A stretch of DNA of 64,000 nucleotides from Turbatrix aceti (Eukaryota; Nematoda; Chromadorea; Rhabditida; Panagrolaimidae): NCBI GenBank assembly GCA_963969345.1, contig OZ017770.1:4225246-4289245 (forward strand), in the 5' to 3' direction. How positions within the stretch are numbered: the stretch's first letter is position 1; every line of letters begins with the position of its first letter. Both the position numbers and the translations under genes were made by a program. This document shows positions 28,968 to 45,238 of this stretch, one piece after another. The notes under the pieces are model-generated. The model was not told where the DNA came from. It saw only the letters and a list, made by a program, of their open reading frames with translations, and searched no databases.

Positions 28968-31560
28968 TCTGTAAAACCGATGATTACATAAAAAATAAAA
29001 TAACCCGAAAAATACTTAAACGATCACATTTAGCAGTACTAAAAAAACTATATAACACCTCTCCTGCCATGGCTTATTTAATAAAGTGATGTGAAACACT
29101 TGTGCTTTCAAAGTTAAAGACCAAAACACTAGTTCAGCACCGTATCAGGCAACTAAATCCTTAGATATTCAAAAGGCAGCACAAAAAAAAACAGATTTAG
29201 CGGCTCTTTTTGCAAAATTTAAGCAATATCTCACGTTAATAATGTCAACAGGTAGTGTAAGTGACAAATTTATTCTGCCAGGAATAAAAAGCTTTGTAAA
29301 AAAGCAGATCAATGTGCCGTGAAAACCAATTTTGTGTTACGCAGGCAAAACAAACATGAGTAAGCAGACAAAATAATTAGGCATAGAATATCCATTTTCA
29401 AGTGCGTGGTCGCGGATGGTCAATTGCGTTAACATATAGAAGTAAAAAGTAGGAGAATAATCAACAATGCGCAAAACAAAGGGGTTTTTTACGAGGCTTT
29501 TTGAGTTTTGTCACGCTTGTGCCGAAGAGAGCAAAGATGATTATAGATAGATGAATTTGTATTAAAAGTTTCCAGTAATTTTTTGGTTCTATACTAAGGA
29601 GTGTAAAATGCAGCCCTTCTAGTTATTGCAACTTTAAAAAAAGTCTTAATTAAGTTAAATAATGGTAACTTCATTAGGAATTTGAAGGAAAAAGTTATTA
29701 CAGAACGGGAATTTTCTTGAAACATTGAAAAAAAGTTACCAAAGTACCAACTAGCCATTTTTGAGCGCACATTTCAAATGATCACTGAGTAAAATGCCCG
29801 AGGGTATTTCAAAAAAATTATATTTGCTTTTAGACGGCTTTAAAAAATGTCGGAGATGGATACACATCGTTTGAAGGAAATGATACTCTGATAGAGTTTT
29901 GTGTTTTGTTATTAGTTGACAAAAAGAACATAAAGCTGTCTAGAGCTCAGGTTACTTTTTTGACATGATGTTTTGGTTTGACATACAAGCGATCAATCAA
30001 AAGAACAAGATAGTCAATCATTATTGTCTCGTAAAATGATTTTATCGAAGAACGTTATTTAACACAGAGAACAGAATGAACTTAGCTGGTACCGTATCCC
30101 CCCGATTATGTTCCTGGTTCGTCATGAACACAAATTTAAATTGGCAACAATAATAATCGGGTACAAAATACAGGCACAAACAAGAAAACTGACTCATGGA
30201 ATGTCGCAGATTCGGAGAACGATAAAATAAGGATTCGGATTATGGTGACAAACAAAAGTCTAAAATATAAACATTATATCCGTTGACTTCAGGTGATGTC
30301 CGTCAAATGAAACCACTATGCAAATTCTCACTATTAAATTTTTTTTTTAAATTTCTGCAAACCAAATGGTTTAACTACTGATGCTGGGAATTCGTTCGAA
30401 ATTGGAAGGTTGTCACATTTGCAACGATGGTTGTCACTAGGACTTCAACCAAGTATGACGACAGAGTACTTTAGCAGTTAAAGGCACATTGATTATGCGG
30501 AACACTTTTAGTACCCTGGGCGGAAGTAAAAATACGGACCAGTATCTGGGAAAGATTTTTATGGTTGGTTACTATTTTAATATTATCCAGTAACACATTT
30601 CAGGTAATGGGTAGGGTGAGAGCCGCGCCCTACATACCTGCCCTTGGCAACATTTTGTTAACGACCAATTCGTATGTGTACAAGCACCAATCAAACAATA
30701 ATTTTTGTTGGAATTTATTATTATTTTATTAACTGGAAATATTATTATGATCTATGAACGACGTTTAAGTACACTTCAATTTGAAAACTGAGCTTAAAAA
30801 TTTGTTGAAAAAAGACGCTTTAACATCAAAAACTGTCAATTATTACACAAGGAACAAATAATTCCAGTCTGAAACGTAATTGGAGGGGGGGGGGGTAAAT
30901 TAATATTTTTTAGCCTTGCGACAATTATTAAAAATAAAAAGTCTAAACCAGTGAAACTTGGTTTCACAAACAAATTTCAACGATGCATTTTATAAGAAAA
31001 ATATTTTTTATGAAGCTAAATTCAAAATACTCTCACAAAGGTCAAGTTTTTAATTCAATATTTTTATTTTTCTTCCTGCCAATGCATTTGCTGGCAGCGA
31101 TTTTTGAAGAAATATGGAAGTTTGTCTTCTTTTCACTGAACGGTAATGTTCATGTTATGCTAATGCACATATTTACGTCATTGTCATCCTGTTGAATAAC
31201 GTTACGATGTGTGTCCGTACAAATTGACCAAATATTTTTCTCGTCACTTTTTTTTTCAAAACGCTGGATCCTTGCGGACAAACAAAATCATGATTGCTTA
31301 ACTAGGGGAATGATGCCAGCCCCAGACTCCATCTAATGCCAGCCAGCTGCTGTCTACTTAATATTGGTGTGATCAAAAATTTATTACATAAAAATAATAT
31401 TCACAATTTCAATATCCAATGCTTCACTGAAGAATTGTTCTTCTGGTAACTAGAAACTCAGAAACAAACATCAATAAAACTATCGAATAGTATGTATTTT
31501 TGCATCAACGACTAGGAATCAACACACCGCATTGTTTTAATACATTGTTTTTCTCCGTTC
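28968..31560. other. AT-rich intergenic region between GPCR paralogs
   Basis: About 2.6 kb, no frame with coding character. A poly-G tract lies at 30883-30894. It presumably contains the promoter of the GPCR at 27613-28967 and the 3' UTR of the upstream paralog. Confidence 0.5.
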
Positions 31561-32815
31561 TCAAAGTAAACCGTTATGAGCCGAAGACAAATCGCTGAGG
31601 CCAGTATTTGTAACGTATGACGTTTTATTGCCATTGCTATTGCGATGGCAGCTCAGCAATCGCCACAGACACGCTCGATATGAAGGCGAATATTTGACGT
31701 AAACAAAGAAGTTGAAAAAGGCATTAAAAACCACCAGTACATTTCCAATATCAATTAGCTTTGACTGAAAAAAAATGATTCCTGACAGTTTTTGATTATT
31801 TTAAACAACTTTAAGCTTACAATTAATTCTTGAAGCTCCTCGCTTCCTGTCGAGCCATCCAGGATTTCCCATAAATTGACGCCGAGAGACACCGAGTTAC
31901 AAACCAGAAACAGCAGAATGACAACAAACAGCATCTGGGGCGAAGAGCCGTTATCGTCGTCTTTTGTCTCGATGGTGACGAGGGTGTCGTTGTTTTCAGA
32001 TACGATAGGCTTGCTGGCAGGACGGGAGTATTTAAAGATTTGATAAGCAAAGAAGAGCAAGAGAACACATGGGAACAATGCCATTGTGAAGAGATACATG
32101 TAACCCCTTAAATTTATTCAAATTATTTCATTAAGTGAGAAATTAAAATTCTACTGACTTGTAAACTTCGACGTAGAACTCTGATCGCATCTCTGTTGGA
32201 CAAATTTCTAGTCTTTTGTGTCCTTCGATGACGTCAAAGCATTCCTGGTGTTTTAGTTCACAAAACTGAATCGCATTGTAAGATATTGTGACGCCAATTA
32301 ACAACAGGAACAGTCGAATTGCAAATGGAGGCCTGCAAACAAGCAAAATGTGCCCAATTAGCAAAAAAAGTGACTTACGTGCACCAAATGCGTTTGATCG
32401 AAAAGTTTCGAACATCAATAAAGCAGTCTAAAGCCGCGAGAACGGTTATATATACGCTGAGCATTTGAAACATGATTGAGATGGGCACTCCTTTAGGAAT
32501 GACAGGACTCCAGACAAGATTGATCTGATGACTATAAGAACGAATGGAGTCGGCAAACATTGTGAAGAATCCGTTGGCACAAACACCGGTGTCTGAGAGA
32601 GCGAGAACTAGAAGATAAAATACCGCAGAAGTTCGGTAAACAAGAAACTGTCGAATGAAAATGGTAATTGAAATTATGTTCAGACATATGCCGCTTAGAG
32701 ACATAATAGGCAAGATGATGATAATGAGCGCAAAGTTCAAAATCTTTGCGGCTTCTGGGGTTGCATCACAGCTGCAGTTCGGCAGCTGGGCACTCATGCT
32801 GAAATCAACTGTCAA
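31561..32815 (-). CDS. Rhodopsin-class GPCR, FMRFamide-receptor-like (tandem paralog)
   Basis: Four exons (32815-32379, 32332-32159, 32106-31821, 31764-31561) give 366 residues. The N-terminus NCSCDA offers a glycosylation site. Seven hydrophobic segments include IIIILPIMSLSGICLNIISI (TM1), FYLLVLALSDTG (TM2, LALSD), MFQMLSVYITVLAALDCF (TM3), MLFVVILLFLVCNSVSLGVN (TM6) and LIDIGNVLVVFNAFFNFFVY (TM7). The DRY position is DCF. The intracellular tail contains CLWRLLSCHRN with a possible palmitoylated cysteine. Two introns fewer than its neighbour; the shared one after VYK lies at the same codon and phase, indicating tandem duplication with intron gain or loss. Ligand unknown. Confidence 0.88.
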
Positions 32816-34270
32816 TTAGTAATAATGAAATCGTTTATGTAGTAGTAATCTGCATGAAAATAGCAAGCAGTCCTGCCTCTGATTTTTGGCAAAGCAATTC
32901 CATGTTGAAGCAATAAACGCGTGTAATAAAAAGTTCAAATGAAAAAAAAGGGTTAATAGAAATGACAAGAGGTAACGTAACTAACAACGCTAAAACAAAA
33001 ATATACTAAAATTTTTATTACCTAAAAAAAAGCTAAATAACATCACAACCATTCTTCTGACTTAAATTAATTTTATCAGCGCTTTGGGAATGTCCGGATC
33101 GCCTACAAGTCATTTGGCAAGCCTCTTTAGGGAGGGCCAGAAGGACAAGCGCATACCACCCCTACCCTTTGTAATCCAACAATAATATTTTTGCCTCTTT
33201 AGAAAAAAAGGAAGTCAAAAAATGAAGTGAGATAGGTTCAAGATGCGAAATGACTTTCAACAAAGCAGTCGAACCATGGGAGACCTCATTGTGGTAGCTG
33301 TAAATTCAATACCCAAAACAGATGACTATCAATCAAAAAGAGTAAAATTAAAAAATTGTGTCTACGAATAATTTATAGTATGCTACCGTTGCACGCCTAG
33401 TCTGGAATTTTTGCAACACGGTCCGTTTTAGCTGGGGTAGACGAGTTGATTTTTAATATCCCCCAGTCCTGCAATTTGGGTTAACTTGACTTTAAGAACC
33501 GTTTAAAAAAAACAGTTTAAAAAAATATATAGGACCGCAAAATTTCGACCGTCGGTGGCCATAAAAATGCGTGTTTGTCTGGCAAGGACCATATCAGAGG
33601 TTCAAATACCGTCTGACACAACGATTCTTTTCCCGACCATCTCCTCTTTCACATACCCAAAAAGCTGGGGGTGCGATGACGAATGTTCTACCCCAGCAGC
33701 ACAATGGCCTATGCGAGACGCTTATGGTGACTACGTATTGATATGTAATTGATATGTGGGAATAAGAATAGAGAACGCGAGACATAATTAAAACAAAAAA
33801 ACAACAACGACACTTATATCTTTTGCAATAAAAAAAGAGAGAACCAATACACCCTATTCCAGAATATTTCTTCTTGTAGACTTAAACCCAACCCACATAT
33901 GTATCTGAAGTGCGTCACCAGAATAGTAGTTGCGGCATTTAGCTCATCATAGCAAGCATGAAGCAATGCGCATGAAGCAATGAAGAAACAAAAGAATTAA
34001 CACCACGACACCCCCTGACGTGAGTGGCACCGTAGCATTGCAATTAAGAGGGTTTATCAAGTTCGGTTTTCGATCAAATCGAACAACTTAAGAATGACAA
34101 AAAATTTTTGCTTATGTTGTCACGTGTTTTTTTCTTTTGTGTCGTATACATGTAGCTCCGATCACATAATGACATATTTATTCTCTTTTTTATCATTATG
34201 AGTTTTATATATTTTTTCGAAAGTTCAGTCTCGAACATTTGGTTTTTTTTTCTTTACGATTGTGGTTAAA
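32816..34270. other. Intergenic region
   Basis: About 1.45 kb of AT-rich sequence; two short overlapping antisense frames near 33555-33785 have no coding features. No gene supported. Confidence 0.45.
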
Positions 34271-34435
34271 ATGCCTTGGAGGAAACAATGTTTAATATGT
34301 ACTCGGTGTTCAACAAGACGAAAACCAGACCACAGCAACGATGGGAAGAAGAAATCGCGACCAAAACGAATCGAGACATTTACACCTACGTGGACATCAT
34401 TTGTGCCTCCTAACATCTGGTCTAATGATAACTAA
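34271..34435 (+). CDS. Possible short basic Cys-containing peptide (54 residues)
   Basis: An open frame starts MPWRKQCLICTRCSTRRKP and ends IWSNDN. It is strongly basic in its first half with three cysteines spaced CxxCxxC. A repeated AATAAA cluster follows 20-30 nt after the stop (34453-34469), unusual support for a real transcript end. No signal peptide, so an upstream exon might be missing. Chance occurrence is not excluded. Confidence 0.3.
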   Translation: MPWRKQCLICTRCSTRRKPDHSNDGKKKSRPKRIETFTPTWTSFVPPNIWSNDN

Positions 34436-35099
34436 CCACTGAGTAATGGTGAAATAAATAAATAAATAAAAAGTTTTATCATGCCATGTGTACACATACT
34501 TTGGTCACAAATAAAAACTTTATTTATTTTTTACGCAGATCGACTTTATAGTAATTTTACGATGGCAGGAAGCAATACAATCAAACGTATACAGAATTTG
34601 TTTAAAACCACAACCAACAATATTCGTCTCCCTTTAAAAACAAATAAAAAGTGCCGTCCTAGGCTTTTGTGAATAAAAGACCTGACAAACGTGATTAATA
34701 AAGAATGAATATGTAAGTGAAAAGTAAAGCCACGTGCGCATCAGCAACAAGGTACTACCAATGCCTGACAGATTAAACGGTGGAGCAGACCAAAGATACA
34801 GAAATAGGTTGACAGATTTGATAGATAATGTGATGAAGCACACAGGGCTGACTTCGGGAAAAAATAAGAACCGTAAAGCTGAGGCAACGTATTTAATGGG
34901 TAAGATTTAACGTATTTAATGGGTTCTATCTGCTTGCGTTATGTCTTTCTCGCTGTTCATGTTTCTAAAATTGCTCTGCCTGGATTACCCGTAGATGAGA
35001 AAAAATAATAATTGACTTCTGCTGTCTTCTTGATGAGAAAATGACAAGAAGGAAAAAAAAGAAATATACTTTCTCAGGTTAAATGCCATTTCTATTGCT
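34436..35099. other. Intergenic region
   Basis: About 660 nt. It holds the AATAAA cluster at 34453-34469 and the 3' side of the innexin gene. Nothing else seen. Confidence 0.45.
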
Positions 35100-37376
<2,277 letters not shown>

Positions 37377-40300
37377 GTCTGGCCTAGGGGTATACGCTTT
37401 CTAGAATACCAACGATGATAATTGAAATGTATATGGTAGCACGGCTAAGCAGTATTGGATCAATGGCAGTGAGTAGGTTGAAGGATGAATGTGCCGTTCT
37501 ACAGCACTCCGTGAAAGACGATGTCGTCAGTATATTTTAAATTGAGGTATGACGGCAAAAGCGGAAGCACGACTATTAATTGCGTTTCGTGTTTTTTTCT
37601 AGTGATACCGTTTATTATAAAGCAATTAATCAGCAATGAGCCGCAATCCTCATAGACAAAAAAACGTGAGGAAAAAAGAATGATTGGCTGTCGTCTCGCC
37701 TTTCCTTGAGCTAGACCATTTCACGGCTCAACTGCACCACTAAGGCTAGGCAATATTAATGCAAAGGCACCTGAAATTCAAGATTGTCCATCAGAAACAT
37801 GAAAAAGTTTTTGGTCAGTGAAACGCAAGCCGAAATTTGACCGACAACAAGTTATACTGGGCCGCGAGGCTGGCAATACTTTTTCAACCAGAATGAAATA
37901 TACACGCTAGAGCACGAAAAAATAACGTCAACCTTGAAGGACAACGCTAAGGACAGAAAAAGTACGTCAGAAAAAATTTTTAAACAGATACCACAAGGAT
38001 GAAAAATTCACTTGAAAAATGCCTAATTAGTGTTTTAAAAAGTGGGGCACAATCTGCTTAGCTCGGTGTACTTAAATTTCAAGTTTTAAAATAATACTAC
38101 CTTGGAGAAAATTTTTGAAAATGCCATATGCCATACACCCAAATCAAAAACTCGGGTTCATAAAACTGCCCCAGGCAAAAATTAAAATCATGGCACGCAA
38201 ATAAGCCAAATCAAAGCAGATTGACCGCGAAACAAACAGCAAGAAATTTTAACGCGTTTTCATAGTTATTAATGAACAAAAAACAAAGCCATAAGGAGAT
38301 GCAAAACAACCTTCGCAGCTTTTCATACATTGCAACGGATAAGAATGAAAAAGTCAAGCTACGCTGACCAGCAATCTTCGTTTTGAGTTAGTGACATGCT
38401 TTTCAGGGCGTTTCAGTATGCCCGTGCCGAACTGGCTGACGACTGTCTGCCCAAAAGGGAGGCTGCTTTTTCGCCTCATTCTATTTCATAGTTCTTTAAA
38501 TCGGCCCATGTGCTCCTAAAGCTAACTTTTTTTTAGCGCAGCACTTCCACCCGTCAGCGACCGTCAACCGAAAACCTTGACACAAAGTTTAGCTTTTTTT
38601 TTACCCAAGTGAGAAGGCAAAAAATTGTTAGGTATTTCTTTCGAATGCGTCAACGACTTGTTGTTATGCATATAAAATATTTAGAACCCAGTCCATAGAT
38701 AAATGCTATGATTTTTGCATGCCCTTTTTTTGCGGTAAAAAAATAATTTAAAGACCCCCGTATTGGAGCTGTTACAAACTACTACAAAAAATAATTCAAA
38801 TACATCAATGCTAAGGATAAAATAGCTCAGTAAATTTGTTTTATTGCGGAAAGGCTATTACCCAAATGAAAAAAAATAAAGAGCTAATTATCAACAGCGT
38901 ATTGGAATAAGCTTTATAGATTTGAGAACGAGCAAATTGCGGAAAATAGTCTGCCTAATTTTTCTTCACTTAGAATACATTGAGCAGGGAGTCGAGAACC
39001 ACCTGTTACGTTCAGCTTAAAATGTGCGAATCACGACAAAGGGCATTTTTTGCACTTGCTGTCCGGAGAAAAGTAAAAATGCACAAGAACTTTAAGATTA
39101 ACTTAAGATTAAAGTGGTAGTAACGGTAAGGGTAAAAAACATGGTTTACTCACACAGAGCGCAAAAAATCAGTGGCATATTGATTCATACGACTGAGATA
39201 GCCAAAACTTGTGAGGATTTTGGGTGAAGAGAGCGTTACAATATTAAAATGCGGTGACGCTTTTGTGAGTCCCAAAACAGAAGCCATTGACAAAATTTAC
39301 GACTCCCTCGAGAAATGGCGCCAAAATGACAGAAAACGCTTGACTTGGCTTTTTGCGAACAATGTGTAGCATGATAAGCAGGAAAAAAAAAGCTTCCACT
39401 GTCTCGGAGTAAGAAGTCTTGTAACCCCTTCCTATTGTCATCAATGACACACGCAAGGCTCACAAGAGACAAAAAGTCACTTTGGATGCATGACATTTCA
39501 TATCTCTTGTGAACAATAAATATTCTAGGTACAAATAGCCACTCTTGCAACAGGATTTCTTCGTGTAGACAATAAAAATCATTCAAAGCAAGCGCTTTTT
39601 GAAGAAAAAAAAGTCCAAATGACAGCGATAAATCAGGCACAACACGTGAAACGACTCTTCCCTCCGGCGTCTCCATGAGACAAGGCCATCGAGAGTAGAA
39701 AAACAGACGTTGTCCAACTTCAATACGAATAAATACATCTGGCAACCACTCATTTGGAGGCCGACTACCCCGATGGCGTTTTCCGACTTCTTATTTGCCA
39801 TCAAAGACAAAATAACAACAATACCGCTTCGGGTAATCAGTAATTGTCCGTCTGCCGACAAAATAGTGTGAAAAACAAAAAAAAGAGAGGGATTATGCTG
39901 CTAAAAAAGTTGGCGTGCTAGAATAGAAATTTTGAGTCTCAAGTTTTGAGTTGATCGAGAGGGTTGGATCAAATTTCGGCAATTCACATTCAACGGCCCG
40001 CATTATGAGAGTTTGCAAAGCATCATGACATCACTTGACATGGGAGTATGAAACTTTATATCATGGATATGCCCCCAACTTTTAGGGTCTTAAGGTAAAA
40101 CAAAAATTTTCCCGGAAACAAAGTATGTTTCCCACTATTGACCAAAATGTTTGGGAGGGTGCGTTGATTGCAACTTGAATTGCCTAGGCAAATATGTAGG
40201 GGCCAGAGCGAGCGGGAAAAAGGATGCCTCAAAATAATTTGCTTACTTCTCGACTGCGCAGCCAATTACGACATTAGAACTGCAATGAACAACGAAATTA

Positions 40301-43300
40301 GGCTTACAATGTAGGGATTGAGGAAATTAAGAAATCAACAAGGCAGCATAACCCCAAATGAATTTTGTGGAATCGTAGATGCATCACTACACCTCTGGTC
40401 CGACCCCGGGAGAGAAGATAAAGCTTCTAGGCACTCGCATTGTTTCCGGAACAAAAACATAAAGACAAAAGAGCATGCTACAGAAAAAGACGTCCTTAGA
40501 GATAATAATGATATGACGTGTGTATGCATCCGTAATAATACACACAAGACCAATAATACGAGGCTGGCTGTCAGTGACAATGTTCAAACTTTTTTTTTTG
40601 GCTTAAAAATTGCCTTGCCACCACCCTATAACTCAAAACTGGCTAGAAGAAGTACTCAAATATTAAAAGCCTTAGGCAAAATGCATCTAAGTACAAGGGC
40701 GCAGAAACTCTGCTTCTTTGGTTGAGTTTGGTAGAGTTCAAAAATATTTTAATTTTTTAAAACTAAAAATGCATGGTTCTGATTGAGCACACAGAGAGCG
40801 TTGTTGCCTGTCAAGTTATAACGCAACTCTGTAAAAGCAAGTGCCCAGAATTGTTTGATTTACACTTGCCTCGAGCGTTTTCAGATGACAAGATATGGCA
40901 GGATATTCCCTTGAAGGTGCCCCAGGTTGACGAATAAAAGCAATTTTTTTCAACAAACGTGTAACACCGATTTCGGTAAAGGACAGTTCGGACAATATAA
41001 TTTTTCAAAAAAACGAAGAAACAGTCAAGTCGATGCCAACAGGCAACTGCATGGCTTCGACGCGTTTGGTGATTAAATATTAATTGCTTCATGAATGATA
41101 CCACTAGACGCCAGAAAAAAAAACAAAAAACGTGCATTGGGAACTTATTTTAAAAAAAGACACCCTATATAATAGAAATTAAAATTTTATGCGAATTTGA
41201 TTTATTGCCATGTAAAACGATTATATTTAATACTTTTAGGCACCATGTTTTACAAAAAATATTTTTTACTATAAAAACATTTGTCATGCCGATGATGTAA
41301 AGTGTCAAAAATGTAAGCCGCCACATCAAAGGGTGATTTTTTGATCACTCGTCAGTCAGAGTTGACCGCTACTCACATACTAACTTTTTTTTGGGAACAT
41401 CCTAACTTAAGGCATCTGCTGGACAAACTAATAGACAAAAAACTATATATCTTTACATCCAATGTTGGCATTCTGAAAAGTGACAGAAGCATGCGTCCTA
41501 TTTAATGGGGGGCTTTTGCCGAAAAGAAAAAAAAGTGAGTGCGTTTCAAGTTGTAATGCGCGCAAAAAAAAGATGAAGTATGGACCAAAGAGAAAGAAAC
41601 ATGACAAATGACAAGTATAAGGAGGGTATAAGGAGGAATGAAGGCGGCGGAACGTGAGTCTATAACCCCTTGAGATCAAGAGTATAACATAAGTAACAAA
41701 GGGCACAGAAACAATTGCCAAAAAGTTGGCTTTCTTGGGTTAAGTGAATATTGAATACATCAACTACCACAAAATGAGAATAACGGTGATAGATCACGCA
41801 AGGGGCAGGCAGACTATTTCCTTTTTTTGTGATAATAATGAATCGAAGGTTGCCTCGTAAGCCCAAGCCCGGAAAGGCACATGCCGGCTGTACAAGCTGG
41901 TTACTCGCATAAAGTACCTTAGGAACAAAATTAGAATGGCTCGCCAATATGCCGCCTACATTTTAAGGCTGAGCTTGGTTATTCAAAAGTTATGCACAAC
42001 GGGGGTATAATGGATTATTGTTTAGCTCAAATTTTTGTTTACGAGTCAATCGAACATATGGCATTATCTTATTGCCTTTTAGTTTTATTATAAAATAAAG
42101 TCACACTAACTGCCCACGTTTTTCAGACGAAAAAATCATTGAAGCACTTATTCGCATCTTTTTTTCTTTCTTGCATTTTTCTTTTTTTGGGCATTCTGAA
42201 AAAATGCAAATTAAAATTATTAATTTGAAGCAGCAATTGGAACGAGGGCATTTGGTAGATTCCACATATAACACTTATTGTCGACAAAAAAACATGGAAC
42301 AATGAAAAGGATATTCAAAACATGAAAAATAATTTAGCAATTTTTTTGCGTTTAACGGGAGAGGCTTTTAAATAATGCGCAACGTTTGACACGAGTTTGT
42401 CACTCCCCTGGCGACGGTACCAAGATAATGTTGCGTAAAATAATGGCGAAAATGAAACAGTGCTTCGTCAAGTGGTTGCAATTGACTAATGATATGCATA
42501 AACTTGGGACCAAAGAAAGCCAATTGCCGACCTTAAGAACCAGCTGGGTTCCCTGATGAGGCTCTGAGTTATCCTGTGACTAGTTACGAATCACCAGAAG
42601 CTCAAGAATTCAATTACTGAAAACGAAGAGCATGCTTTTGCCGGCGACGCGTCAACGAACACGCAAAATTTGTGATAACTTATTTACGTCACCGGGGAAA
42701 AGAAAAACCCAAGATTCGGATATCGGTAGCCATAATGTAACACGGGATTTTGGACTCAACGGGTTCCGGGTTGGCACTACACATCTGAGCATTTTAAAAA
42801 CGTTTATAACAAAAAACACATTTTTAACTTTTTGACACACTTTTTAAAGAGTTCCAGCATGGTTTAGTTAACCATTGTGTTTTGCTATTTTGAACTAAAA
42901 TTATGTGTTCGTTGTGATGGTGTTGTCGGGAAACAACGACAATGATGTCAACGACAATAACGAGAAAGCCTAAATATACATTTTTTATATTTAGTTCTCG
43001 GCTTCTCGGCGCCGCACCTGCCGCCCCCCTGTCTGAAGCCATGATACACCTTAGTCACCAATGGTTACGTTCCGTGACTCAAAATAGTTAAGTTTACCCA
43101 AACACGGAAAAGCAATTCGAAATTTTTTAATATTCAGAAATACACACCAAAAAAATTCGAAATTGTCAGAACCTGTCAGACATTCTGAGGGAAAGCATTC
43201 TAAAGAGAGAAAAAAACACGTCTGCCAGCTCGAAAAATGGTTAGATTTGGACTGCGCACTTGTTAATGTTCTGACGACACCCCACAATTAACGGCCTCGA

Positions 43301-44484
43301 GATAAAAGCTTTGTTTAGATACAGCTGGCTAGAAACAAAGCCTCCTCTTTCAGCTACAACGTACCTGTCGACTCGGTCGCTTACAATCGGTCAGTTGGGG
43401 AAAACAACTGCTTCCGCTTTGCTTCCGGCCACTGGTGTAATGATTTAAAACAAAAAGTACTCAGTAACGCTTTTTTTAGAAGTTTGCAGCCACCGCATTT
43501 AAAAAAATTGGTCTAATTAGACGCAACCGAGAGAATGCTTGACAAAAGCAACATTATAAAAAAGGTTTGTTGTTGGAGGTCTAACGAGGGCTACCGAGGT
43601 TAACTTTTTTAGATGTGACCTATCCCAAATGCTGTCCGTCTCCAAATGGCACCTGCAGGTGGCAAAATACAGAAAAAAATATCCCAAACTGTCAAAACAC
43701 GACTGTAATGCGACAGAAGAAGAAAAACAAGACCCTGACAGGGTGAACGAAGACGAAGACGGCGTCAACATAGAGAGGATGCTGTCGCTCACTGAAGTCA
43801 GGCTAGAATTCGTTTTTGGACTATTTAGACGCTTCATTCTGATGTCAACCTCTAACAAATGTGAAACTAATCCCCGTTGCAAGACAAAGTGATAACAAAC
43901 ACCACACTGCTTTTTTTCGGAAGATCTGATGTGCTTATTATGCGTTGGCACTTTTACGCCGATACTTGCAGGATAAATAATTTACGCCTGCTCTATAATT
44001 TTCCTTTTAGCAAGTATGGTTTACAGACAATTAAATTTAAATAATTACGTGGAATTTGTGATTTGCATCGTGTGTTTCCGAACGCGACGTGATTTATAGT
44101 TGACTCGGAAAAGCCTCAAGCAGAGCGAGACTGAACTGCTCTGGGAGCTATGACGAATTTTTCTGCAGTCCGTTGAATGCGAGATAATGCACATACATAA
44201 GTCAACGGCTTTCATTGCGCATCCCAGAACAATGTACAACACGTGATAAATTCTGTCGAGATGCCGCTGGTATGGCACACGAAGCATTTACCCATCTGGG
44301 AGCCATTATTTTTCGTCCATACACAAACTAAATGACAACATTGCGACTAGCTGCCGTGTTTGTCAATATTTCAATGTCCCGAAACGGATTTTTTGGTTTT
44401 TGTTATGTCGGCCACACTATTTGGCAGCGACATTGACATCTTAGATTGCATTTTGTTTTGTCTATTCTGTAACTTCGCCAACTT
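37377..44484. other. 7-kb AT-rich region without supported genes
   Basis: I found no run of exons, known domain or RNA gene on either strand. The longest frames (39236-39745 minus, 43629-43892 plus) have low-complexity or biased composition and no splice partners. It may be upstream regulatory DNA of the innexin gene, decayed mobile elements, or contain fast-evolving or non-coding genes not visible by eye. Confidence 0.45.
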
Positions 44485-44718
44485 TTATTTTTTCCGCTGA
44501 GAATTTTGACATTTAACGATTTTTTTCTCTCGTTTGATATCATCATTTTTGAACCGTTGGCTGCTATCATTAATATGGAAAACCACCTTCTCGTAAGTTT
44601 TGCATATTTTAAGAAAACTATTGCAAAGTATATTTTTAGTCGAATCGAACTGAGTCATATCGAGCTGCCACCATGCTTCAAGTCCAGCAAAACCAGCCAG
44701 AAGTAGAACAAAAATCAT
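44485..44718 (-). CDS. Possible small secreted lysine-rich protein (77 residues)
   Basis: Single-exon frame starting MIFVLLLAGFAGLEAWWQL, a credible signal peptide. The mature part is rich in Lys/Asn/Phe with three cysteines and ends CQNSQRKK. AATAAA overlaps the stop codon on the same strand. No homology recognised. Confidence 0.35.
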   Translation of the reverse strand: MIFVLLLAGFAGLEAWWQLDMTQFDSTKNILCNSFLKICKTYEKVVFHINDSSQRFKNDDIKREKKIVKCQNSQRKK

Positions 44719-45238
44719 GCGATCTTGAAACGGTTAAAACGAAGGCAAAGCCCAAGCGTTGTTTGTGTTGTTGTTTTTGCTAAAAACGAGAATTATAAAT
44801 AAACTTTTTTTAAAGCAAATTTGTACCCTTTGCATCGTAGATTATACTTAACAGTCTTAATTGTAGCCTTTCATTTTCTGTCAACCAAAGGTTTTTTGGA
44901 GAGAGGTTTTCTAACTTCAAGAGAAAATGCAGTAACTCACAGGGTTTTCACGGCATGATAACGAGCAGCGAAAAAAATGTCTGGCAAAGAAAAGCGAAAA
45001 AAATACTTATAAGCCTAAAGGCGGACCTTGTTCAATATAGGCTTATGCATAAGGTTTATCCCTCAAAACTGCATTTATCTTTTAAATACTGCAGTTAGTT
45101 CATATCTGATAAAAGTTAAACGTCTTGGTACGAAATTCTGTATTGCAGTTGTTTTATGCGTCTATTTTCATATTTCTCAAAAACCCCTAACTTTTGTAAC
45201 CGGATCAACTGCTCTGTTCCCAGATCCACAAAGCAAGG

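Noticed and set aside
39236..39745. 169-residue minus-strand frame in the gene-poor region
   Set aside because: No signal, domain or splice partners; composition dominated by Phe/Leu/Ser as expected from A-rich antisense.
43629..43892. 87-residue charged plus-strand frame
   Set aside because: Charged and plausible by composition but no homology, splice sites or promoter context; kept out of the feature list.
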